Assembly: GCF_004193775.1 (NCBI RefSeq)
Contig: NC_041006.1
Coordinates: 29,193,102-29,257,101, forward strand
DNA length: 64,000 bases
Direction: 5' to 3'
Source of the DNA: Glycine soja
Taxonomy: Eukaryota; Streptophyta; Magnoliopsida; Fabales; Fabaceae
This document shows positions 1-9,627 of this stretch, in pieces. The notes below the pieces were generated by a model. It was not told the origin of the DNA and did no database searches. It saw only the letters and a list, made by a program, of their open reading frames with translations. Numbering within the stretch: the stretch's first letter is position 1; each line of letters starts with the position of its first letter. The position numbers and the translations under genes are program-made.

Positions 1-2865
1 CCAGGCACTCCATCTCTACTCGATCACGGATTAGCTGCGCCGCCATCACGATCTACAAGAAAGAAGAGAAAGGGGTAGACTCTTTCACAAGAATCTAACG
101 ACGCTGCACACAATGCATCTCATAACCACTACATGACGTTAGAAGGAGTATCTTGAGGCTTTTCATCTCTGGTAATCGATTACACAACCTTGGTAATCGA
201 TTACCAGAGGCTAAACTTGAATTACACAACCTCAGGACATGAAATATGCAATAATACACTGTGTAATCGATTACACATGCCTGGTAATCGATTACCAGTG
301 ACCCATTCCTCTGTGTAATCGATTACACAGGCTGGTAATCGATTACCAGAGGCTCCCTAAGTTTCCTGACTTCGTTTTCAAGCCTGGTAATCGATTACAC
401 CCCTTGGTAATCGATTACCAGAGACCATCTTAGCCTCCTGCCCTCAATTTTAAGCCTTGTAATCGATTACCCACCCTTGGTAATCGATTACCAGAGGCCA
501 CCATCCACATATTACACAAAATTCACAGCTGGCCAGCCACCACAAGCCTCCTTGCTTTGTGGTCTTGTTTTCCTTTTATCTGTTGACTGCCAGGAGCTCG
601 CCTGTTTAGGTACATCACAGGTTCTCACTGACCGACTATGCCCGGGTTGGGTCGGGATTGGTCAAGCTTGGTTTTGGGCAATAGCACCCCACCTGACGTC
701 CCCAAGGTCTCCTGACCCCCGCGACATATCTCCAGGTACCACTCTGTGGTCAACAATAAAAGCAGGAAGTTTCACCCTTCAACACTTCCTCATCTCAAGC
801 TTGTAGAATTATGGGGTACCCATCACATGTGGTACTAGGTGGCGGTCGGGCGATGGTGCACAACAAGCTTTCCACATCCACAATGCGCGCATAAACCCAC
901 CATCCCCTGTTGCCCACCTCCAACTGAGCTCACGTACTCCCACGTAGCCCATCTCCTCGTTTCTCTCAACACCGGGTCCCCATCAATCCTCTCAAGCTTC
1001 CACAACATCCAAGCAAAACAACGTTCAAACAGCACAAGCTATCACAGCCAAGCAAAACAGAGCAAAGGCAGAAAACTCTGCTCAACACATCAACCAAAAT
1101 CACAGCTTTTCTCACGTAAAGACCACAGTAACAATTCCTTCGATCCAATTCGTTAACCGTTGGATCGACTCCAAAATTTTACTGGAAGTCTATAGTGTAT
1201 AAGCCTGCATTTTGACCGTTGGGATATACTAGCAAACATCCAGAACTCATTCTGCACTAGACTTTCCACAGCCAACCACACACAAGCATTTTTCTGCACT
1301 TGTGCAAAATTCTGCTGCACAATTTCACAGCAAAAACTCTGCATAAGTGCAGATTTCGAAAATCACCCTTCCTCTCATCCAATCTTGCCCAAATCAAATC
1401 CTACAAGTCCCAAATCATGTATCAAACATGTCTAAACCAAAGCCAAGCTTCAAACCACAGCAACACAAAATCTAGGTGTCCAAAACCCCTCAATTCAATG
1501 GCTTTTCTAGGCTTGAAAGGTGGAATTTAGAATGAGGTAAATTTGGAGCAAACTCTCACCTCACACAAGTCTATAACATCAATCTAAACTTGCTCAAACT
1601 GGATTTACACCTAAATTTCCACCGAATCAAAATTTGACTCCTCAACACCCAATTTTGCCCTAGAAATGGCTCTTGGTTCACTTTGGTCATTTGTTTTTCT
1701 CTCTAGCTCAGCCTAACCTTTCTCACATGTCCTAAATGACATTTCAAGCTATTATTAACTCACTTTAACCTCCATTTACCACAGAATTCAGACTTAGCCT
1801 TCCAACTCTCAAAGTCTCACTCTTTTTTTTCCACTCATAACATCACATTCTCACTTTCTAACCCTAGGTTAGTTCTACCCTTCATCTCTAACAGTTTTCC
1901 ATCAGCAATTTCAGCATATAAACATCACAAACATCATCACAAAAACCCTAAAACAGAATGGGTATGTCTAACACATCCAAACGTGGCAATTTCAACAAGT
2001 TTTCAGCAAATGCCTTCACAAATAATCATCACACAGCAGAAAACTAACAAAACCACCCATCATATCTCCCAAAACCCCATACCCACGAAATTTAAGAGAG
2101 AAAGAAGTCCACCCAAACCTGAAATTTCGAAGTCCCACTCGTAGCCACGCACTTCACGACTCCAAAAATGCTCTCCTTTCACGATTTGGGGCAGAAATGA
2201 TGGCCAAAGGTTGAAGCTTTGTGTGGAGCTTCAATGGAGAATGAGGGAGGAAGAAAAGCAACGTGAGGGAGAGAGAAAGCTGTCTGAAAAAAAATGAGGG
2301 CTGAGTGAAGAGAGAGAAAAGCTTTTTGGTTTTAAATAAAAGGTTTTCCTCTTTTTTTATTATTTTATTCAAGCTCTGCCACATGTCCCTATTTGATTGG
2401 AGCAAAAAGGGCCCACTTTCTCTTTTTGACTGTGACCCATACTCAGTCACAAAAGTGAGAAAAATCTGACCTTTGAAACGCTAAAATCCTGCCTCGGTTT
2501 GCGTGCCATTTCTCTGGTTCCAGTTTCTCGCGTTTCTCTGCGTCCGTCGGGGCCAGTTTTCGAAAGCAAGCAATATATATATCAAAACGCTCAGAATAAA
2601 ACCCCGAGCGTGGTTCAGAGGTTGGTTTCGTCAAATTCCAAGTTGCACGCAAAACGATGATTTTTAACTAATTAATTAAGAATTAACCCATAACCTCCCA
2701 GTTATGGATTTCTCTCCCTTAATTAGTCCAACCCGCGTATCTTGCCCCCACTATTCCTATTTCTACCAAGAACATATAGGCATATACACTGAATAATACT
2801 TATATATAATCATTCAAAATACATCGTTTCCAAAAATTCCGGGTAGAAATTTCCAGGGTGTTACA
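1..2865 (-). mobile_element. LTR-retrotransposon terminal region (minus strand, partial)
   Basis: Read on the minus strand, the block begins at 2865 with TGTAACACCCTGG, a TG-starting LTR end of a kind common in legume gypsy-type elements. It abuts Tat-element gag sequence at 2866, so it appears to be inserted in that older element. It contains no convincing coding frame. It holds a palindrome array near its left end (172-491), many short AC-rich stretches and a direct junction at 2865/2866. The left end lies outside the window, so whether this is a solo LTR or one end of a full element cannot be decided. The boundary is well supported; the family is not. Confidence 0.6.
172..491. repeat. Ten GTAATCGATTAC palindromes in five phased pairs
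   Basis: The exact 12-bp palindrome GTAATCGATTAC starts at 172, 193, 263, 284, 315, 335, 387, 407, 459 and 480. The copies form five pairs with 20 or 21 bp between starts. In several pairs one copy is extended as TGTGTAATCGATTACACA and its partner as TGGTAATCGATTACCA. Similar pairs occur in the solo LTRs at 41976-43485 and 49445-51028. The core TAATCGATTA is two inverted TAAT half-sites two bases apart, a layout bound by paired homeodomains in animals; a plant binder is inference only. Confidence 0.9.
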
Positions 2866-2889
2866 TAGAACATGTAGCACGTTTTCAAA

Positions 2890-3800
2890 TACAATGTGGT
2901 GATTTAGTTATTGATGAACTTCTTAAAATCAAGTATTTTCCTAGTTCTTTGAAAAAAAAATGTTTTCACTTGGTTCATCATATTACCACCAAATTTGATA
3001 TATGATTGGGCACAACTCGAAAGGGTGTTCCATGAACATTTCTTTAGAGGAAAGATTAAGATTAATCTCATAGATTTTGCAACAACTAAACTTTTCAATA
3101 GTGAAACAATTGAAGATTATTTAAATAGATTCTGACAAATGAAGTTTGATGTTATACTCAAATTTATAAACATGAATTAGTTAGAATGGCTACTGAAGGT
3201 TTAGATTTTTCAATTCGAAAGAAATTGGTAAATCAACAAGTTGGAGATATAGCACTGTTATAAGAAAGAGTAAGAAAAATCAAGCAAATAAAATATGAGA
3301 AAGATAGGAACAAAAGATTTGATAAGAGTAGAAGGGAGAAAATAGCATATGTGGAAGCATATAGAGAAAATGATAATTCTACAACTTATCAAGATCTAGA
3401 TGTTAATAAAGAAAAGGATGAAATATGTGTGGCAGAATTACAACCTGGACCTCCTTATACTTATCAAATGTTAAAATTGGAGTAAAAACATAAATTTCTT
3501 AATTCAAAACATAGTTTTGATGTTACTAAGGTAGATAAAATATTTGATTTGTTATTGAAAGATAAACAAACTACCCTTAGTGATGGTCATAAAATTACTT
3601 CTTTTGAACAATGAAAAGGATAAATATATTGCAAATTCCATAATGTCTTTGGACATTAGACTAATAGTTGTTTATGTTTCAGAGATATGGTCCAAAAAGC
3701 AATTGATGAAGGAAGATTGAATTCAAAGAAAAACCAATGAAGGTAGATACTGATCCACTCCACATCCAGGCTAATTACATTGAACCCATGTAGATCATGA
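2890..3800 (+). pseudogene. Tat element gag (nucleocapsid) remnant
   Basis: Around 3000-3140 the frame reads WAQLERVFHEHFF followed by DYLNRF, the retrotransposon_gag (PF03732) core with its tryptophan-led ELER and DYL-x-RF motifs. Near 3630-3690 the segment YCKFHNVFGH followed by TNSC is a zinc-knuckle-like Cys-His-Cys motif; a stop sits between GH and TNSC. The product would package element RNA in virus-like particles. At least six stops or frameshifts interrupt the reading, so no functional protein is possible. The N-terminus is missing because of the insertion ending at 2865. Confidence 0.75.
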
Positions 3801-4689
3801 TGATGAGAGATTTGATAGAAACGCCAAAAGTGAGCACTCATTTATCTGAAGGAGAGGTCTATCAAGCCTTGGAAGAGTTCAAAAATGAAAAGGATTCAGT
3901 TTTACCACTTGTTGGGGTATTATTGGTCGAATTTCTATTGAAGAAACTAAAAGTTGAGAAAGAAGTTATGTTGTGTCCTCATTGTAGCATCGTGTTCGAC
4001 AGGCCGACTGCTAAGGCTTTCAAAGCTTCAGATATTTGAAAGAGTTTTTAGAAAATTTAGGAAACTGATGTTAAAGGAAAGGAGAATAGAGTATAAGTAT
4101 GACTGCAAGTCACATCCATAGGCCTTATAGTTTTTCCCAGAGAAAGTCTTATGTCCATTATGCAAATGTTCTGTCAAACAAGTGGTTTCGATCTGGGAAC
4201 GAGGGAACTAGTTCACTTTCTAAAGAATTTGAAGTTAATAGTTTAGAACTTCAAAGAGGAGGAACTACTAAATGTTCCAAAAAGGGATTCTATGACTACC
4301 AGAATCCTCCATAGGTGAATAAGAACATGTTGAAAACCCAATAAAGGAGGCATCATAGGTTGAAGAGGGATGCAATATTGGCAATGCAACAAAAGAGTGG
4401 AGTTAGACCAATAACCGAAGGTCCACCCCTACGTTTCAAAAATAAAATATCAAACAAGGAAGAGGAGAAGGAAATTATAACTAACTCTTTTGAGTTTGGT
4501 TTTGATTATTCTTTGAAAGCCATATGTGGAGTAATTTCGATACTACCTACAGAGTATGCTGAAGACTATCAAAACAAGAACTTATTGAGCGATTAGGCTA
4601 GACAGGATTATTTCGATGATCACTCTCTAATCCCTAAGGCAATTTGGGTAACACAAGTTTCCTATTTTACTCCTTATCGAAATATTGTA

Positions 4690-4990
4690 GTTTTCGATTG
4701 TCCTACTGATCATATGAGATGTCACATGAAGCCACTCCATTTGATAGCTATGGTAGAAGACCAAACCATTAACAAGATTATGGTCGATGGAGGGGTTGCA
4801 TTTAACATCCTACCAAGTTTATCTTATGAAGGTTTGGTAGGAATGTATAGGATTTGATACCTCATAAATAGTGGTGTCGGATATCGATGGGAAGCCCTCA
4901 GATTTTGAATGGGTAATTTGTTTGGATTTTTCAGTAGGTAGTAGGAGAAGGCCTACAGTGTTTTTAGTGATTTCTTCACAAATCAACTTC
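4690..4990 (+). pseudogene. Tat element aspartic protease remnant
   Basis: The translation MVEDQTINKIMVDGGVAFN places a retropepsin active-site loop at 4786-4794. It reads Asp-Gly-Gly rather than the more usual Asp-Ser/Thr-Gly; I regard the DGG form as a normal Tat-lineage variant. The family cleaves the Gag-Pol precursor. Stops occur shortly after (TGA near 4855), so the domain is dead. It lies between the zinc-knuckle gag segment and the RT, as expected for gypsy elements. Confidence 0.7.
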
Positions 4991-5299
4991 AACATGTTAT
5001 TGGGAAGTGAATAGATACATAGAGTTGGAGCAATTCCATCAATGATTCATCAAAAGCTCTTTTTTGGAATGAGGATGGAAAACTTGAGATGGTGGAAGCT
5101 TATTAGTCATCCTATGGGATATATGCTGCTTTTGCAAGTGAAGGTGATCAAGCAATGGCAAGAACTTCTCCATTCAAAGTCAAAGATCCATTCTATGTTA
5201 ACAATATGTCAACTGATGAAAAAGACAAGTGCTTTTGTTGGGATGCGAATACAAGTTTCATGTTAATTAACAAGGTCGTCGAAAAAACAACCAAAGTTG

Positions 5300-5780
5300 A
5301 AGAGTCATGACTTCATTAGAAGCACATGCGAGCTTTACGGCTCACCTATCGGCTTACATGGCAAATAATAAGAAACAAATGGCTAATGCGGCCGTCGAAA
5401 ATGAAGGGAAGACTACTACAACCATCGAAATTAGAAAAATAGCTACCACGATTGTCGAAAATGAAGGAATGACTACTGCAATCGTTGAAATAAAAAAAAG
5501 CAGCTAGTGCGACTGTAAAAAAAAAGGAATGGATACTACGACTATTGGAAATAAAGAAAAGATGGATATTGATGTCATCAAAGAAAAAGGGAAAGAGATG
5601 GATATTGATACGATCAAAGTAAAGAAAGAAGATATGGATATTGATGCCATCAAAGTAAATAAATAAAAGATAGATACTAATGCTATCATAGAAAAAAGGA
5701 AAGAGATGGATACGAATGCCATCAAAGAGAAAAAAGAAGTATCGAATGATAAGGGAAAATCAAAAGATGTTTTCAAACAA
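5300..5780 (+). repeat. Degenerate tandem repeat in the protease-RT linker
   Basis: The DNA repeats short units coding for variants of VENEG-MTT-xxEIKK (5385-5510) and then KEKKEMDIDAIK-like units (5540-5750), about 40-60 bp each. The encoded peptide would be a highly charged Lys/Glu linker. The repeats are imperfect and contain stops at about 5504 and 5665. They lie between the protease and the start of the RT region at about 5880. I know no domain for this segment; it resembles a slippage-expanded hydrophilic linker. Confidence 0.6.
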
Positions 5781-5882
5781 AAAGGAGAGGAATTAAACTT
5801 AAACTATATTTATGACAATTCACCTTTAGGATTTGAGAATTTGTTGTCCTCAGGATTAAAAAAGATGGAGTCTTAAGATCCT

Positions 5883-6800
5883 TTGGAAGAGATTAACCTG
5901 GGGACTAAAGAAAATCAAAAGCCTACATATGTTAGTAAACTTTTAGATGTTGGGCTTGAAGAAAAAATAATTTCTCTGTTACATGAGTTCATGGATTGTT
6001 TTGCATGGGATTATGAAGATATGTCTGGACTCAGTAGAGAATTGGTGGAACACAAATTACCCATTAAAGCAGGCACCAAGAAGATTTTCTCCCACTATCA
6101 TGGAGGCCATCAAAGTAGAGATAGAAAGGCTATTGAAGGCCAATTTCATTCAAACTATAAGGTATGTTAACTGGATTTCTAATATAGTTCCTATAATTAA
6201 AAGAATGATAAAATGTGTGTGTGTGTGTGTAGATTTTAGAGATTTAAATGTAGCAACAACTGAAGATAAATATCCTATGTTAGTTGTTAATATGTTAGTC
6301 AATTCAATAGCAGGCAATGAGATTTTAAGTTTATTAAATGGTTATTCAAGATATAATCAAATATATATTGCTGAAAATGATGTATCTAAAATTGTTTTTT
6401 GATGCCCAGGGGCATTAGGAACATATGAATGGATAGTAATGTCATTTGGTATAAATAATGTTGGTGCAACTTATCAAAGAGCAATGAATCTTATATCTCA
6501 TGATTTGATTGGGAAATTCATTCAAGTCTATATAGATGATGTTGTTGTGTAATCCGAATCGAAAAATAATCATCCAGAACATTTAAGATTATCATTCGAA
6601 AGAATGGATTGAAAATGAATCCATTGAAGTGTGTTTTTGGTGTCTCTGCGGGTGAATTCTTGGGTTTTGTTATCCATCAAAAGGGAATTAAAGTAGATAA
6701 AAATAAGACGAAATCCATTTTGGAGACTTCCCCTCCAAAGAATAAGAAACAACTCCAATCATTATTAGGTAAAGTGAATTTTCTCTGAAGATTCATTTCT
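5883..6800 (+). pseudogene. Tat element reverse transcriptase remnant
   Basis: The RT thumb-proximal and palm motifs are readable: HEFMDCFAWDYEDMSGL (about 5980), DFRDLN (6232-6250), and the catalytic YIDD at 6529-6540. A plus-strand stop TAA at 6550 follows directly after YIDDVVV, and a frameshift near 6110 splits the N-terminal part. A (TG)n run at 6214-6230 has expanded inside the codons before DFRDLN. The enzyme copies element RNA into cDNA; here it cannot be made whole. It is flanked by the RNase H segment at 6850. Confidence 0.85.
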
Positions 6801-6849
6801 AATTTGTCAGGAAAAACTAAAGTGTTTTCACATTTACTCGGAATAAAGG

Positions 6850-7149
6850 ATGAAGTTGAAATTTTATATTTTCACCTCAGATTTGACTATTGCAAGCATG
6901 TTGGTGCAAGAAGACGATAATGGCATAGAATATGTTATATATTATCTTAGTCAAATTATTAATGATGTCAAAGTTAGATATAGTGCTATAGAAAAATTGT
7001 GTTTGTGCTTATATTACTCTTGTACTAAACTCAAGTATTATATAAAGTCTTTCAATGTTCAAGTATTGTCTCATAATGTTATCAAATTTATGTTGTATAA
7101 ATATATTCTGCATAATAGAATAGGAAAATGGACCTTTGCTCTAAAATAA
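6850..7149 (+). pseudogene. Tat element RNase H (classical gypsy type) remnant
   Basis: An open stretch of 99 codons contains FTSDLTIASMLVQEDDN, then YYLSQIINDVKVRYSAIEKL, the usual gypsy RNase H layout (D-x-S-x-x-A, later YS-x-x-E-K-x-x-L). The family degrades RNA in RNA:DNA hybrids. It follows the RT after a stop at about 6787 and ends in a stop at 7147-7149. In Tat elements this first RNase H is commonly degenerate, with the function shared by the second RNase H domain that follows here. Confidence 0.75.
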
Positions 7150-7170
7150 TTCTCACTTACCTTTGTACCA

Positions 7171-7767
7171 TTGAAATCTATTAAAGGCCAAATTGTAGTA
7201 GATTTTGAGGCTAATCATTCAAACATAGAAAGTTTGGAATGTTATATAGGAATTAAACCTTGGGTGTTGCATTTCGATGGATCGAAACATGTGAACAGTG
7301 TTGGGATTGGTGTTATTTTAATTTCTCCAAATAATACACTTGTGAAGATGTTTTTCAAAATCCAACCTTTATGTTCCAATAATGAAGTAGAACATGAAGC
7401 TTTAATAGTGGGTTTAGAAACGTTATTTAATCTAGGTGCAAGACATGTTTTGATTAAAGAAGATTTTGAGTTAGTCATCAATCAATTAACTCATAAATTT
7501 AAGTGCATCAAAAGTAATCTGTTGAAATACTTTTCGTATGCATCCAAGCTATTAACTAGATTTGACAAAGTCAAATTTGAACATGTGTTTCGAGAGCAAA
7601 ATAAAGAAGCTAATGACTTGGCTCAAATTACATCTAGTTATAAATTGAGTAAACAAAATTTTGAAACTTTGATAAATATCAAAGAAAAATTACAAGAAAT
7701 AGAATTTTTTAATATAGATGTATTGACAACTCATGATTGGAGAAAGCCTTTGGTTGATTATCTTTGA
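7171..7767 (+). pseudogene. Tat element archaeal-type RNase H (second RNase H)
   Basis: The 198-codon open stretch carries VLHFDGSKHVNSVGIGVIL, NNEVEHEALIVGLETLF, a GARHVLIKEDFELVINQL segment and HVFREQNKEANDLA, in that order. These match the archaeal-type RNase H acquired by Tat elements (Asp in FDGS, Glu in E-HEAL, Asp in DFEL, Asp in ANDLA). All four acidic positions are retained, so this is the best preserved domain of the element. It has no start of its own in a Gag-Pol context; the frame is part of a polyprotein. Confidence 0.85.
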
Positions 7768-7849
7768 AATCCTAACTTATTTGTGGATTGAAAGATAAAG
7801 TATAAAGCTATAAATTATGTTATTATTGGAGATGAGTTATAAAAAAAAG

Positions 7850-8870
7850 GCTATAGATGGAGTCCTATTAAAGTGTTTGGGAGAATCATAAGATTATATA
7901 GCTTTGGCTGAAACTCATGAAGGGATTTGTGGTTCTCACCAAGCAAGTGAAAAGATGAAGTGGATGTTATATCGACAAGGCTATTATTGGCTAACTATTT
8001 TGAAGGATTGCATTAATTATGCAAAATCACGCAAAGAATGCTATAAACATGATCTCATAAAACAAATTCCAGCAAGTGAGTTACATTCAGTAATAAAACC
8101 TTATCCTTTTCGAGGATCGACTTTAGATTTGATAGGTTAAATTCATCCATCTTCCTCAAAAGGACATAGGTATATTTTGGTTGTATTGGATTAATGTTAA
8201 TCAATGAGACATAATAAATTTCATAGAACAAAATATTAATTTTTGATTTGGTATCCCTGAAACACTTACGACAAATCAATGCACCATTTTTACTGGTCAT
8301 AAAGTGGTTCAATATGCCAATTCTCGAAATATTAAGTTATTAACTTTGACTCCTTATTATGCATAAGCAAATGGCCAAGTTTAAGCCATAAATAAGATTT
8401 TGATGAGCTAAATTAAGAAACACATTGGCCAAAAACCTAATAAGAGTTGGCATGAAAGTTTAGATCAAGTGTTGTGGGCTTATCGAAATTCACCAAAAGG
8501 GACCACTGGTGTATATCTTGTTAAGTTGGTTTATGGCCACAAAGCAATTTTTCCTATCAAAATAAATCTAGATTATATTCGAATTCAAAGACAAAACAAA
8601 ATTCTTGTCCAAGACTATTGGGATATGATGTATAACGAGTTGAATACCTTGGATGAGGAACATCTAATTTCTATTGAAAACATTATTCGTCAAAAAGAAA
8701 AAGTTGTTAAACACTACAATAAAAAATTGAGGAAAAAATCTTTTCGAATTGGAGACTTGATTTGGAAAGTTATATTACTAATGGATTTGAAATCGAAAGT
8801 TCTTAGTAAATGGTCACCAAATTGGGATGAACCATATGTTATCTAAAATGTTTTTTCAGGAAATGCTTAT
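7850..8870 (+). pseudogene. Tat element integrase remnant
   Basis: The zinc-binding part reads HEGICGSHQ (about 7915) and later KECYKH, with the first of the two expected cysteines replaced. The catalytic core begins PYPFRGSTLDLIG (8100-8138), keeping the first Asp. The second catalytic Asp is AAT (Asn) at 8274-8276, and the third position, normally Glu after GQV, is a TAA stop at 8382-8384. The C-terminal part from 8469 (LWAYRNSPKGTTG) is open for 125 codons. Integrase would insert the cDNA; this copy is inactive. Confidence 0.85.
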
Positions 8871-9627
8871 GTGATTTGAGAAGTAAATACAAACATTTAT
8901 GTTGGTTCGATAAATGGAGAGTAGTTAAAAGCATACAAACCAATGATAACTGAAATAAACATTCCATAACGTAGAAATTTAGGGTGCAATTTGTTCAAAA
9001 AGAGATTACGTGAATTGTAAAACATCAAAAGAAAATAAAAAAGCATTGTTTAAGAATCTACAACCAATGAAGATTTAGCATATCGAATAAAATGACTCTG
9101 TTTCAATTCATTAAAGGCATCGATCCATGTAGATAAGGCATTCATAGACTCCTTTTGAGCAAACTCGAGGTGTCTGCACTTCTTGAGAGGGCCCCTTTAG
9201 CTCTTACACTATGTCTTTAGCAGATGAGTACAAAAAATCTTTATTCTTCTCATTAGTTTCTTTGGTAGATCAAAGTTCTTCAAGCTTAAGGCAAGTGGAA
9301 TGAAGTTCTTCCTGAATAGGTCTAAGTTTCTCCAAAAGATTTTCTTCTTTCTTGACTAATTCTGCCTCAAATCTATCTATTTTCTTAGTTGGCCCTTGTA
9401 TTAGCATAAGATTCTATTTGGCATTCTAAGGACCTTCTCGAGCTTGAATTAAGTTATTTCAATCCTGCTCTATAAGAGACTTAATTTATCTCAACAATAT
9501 CAGCAATGTGTTGACTATATAATTGATGATCTTTGAAGGCATTGTTGAAGATATTAAGGAGATACTCTATTTCCTTTCGAATCTCATCAACCACTAAGTC
9601 GTTAAACTTAAAGACCTCATTTATTTA

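Noticed and set aside
172..491. CRISPR-like array of regularly spaced palindromes
   Set aside because: Units are 12 bp with 8-9 bp spacers in pairs, inside a plant LTR; no cas genes and eukaryotic context.
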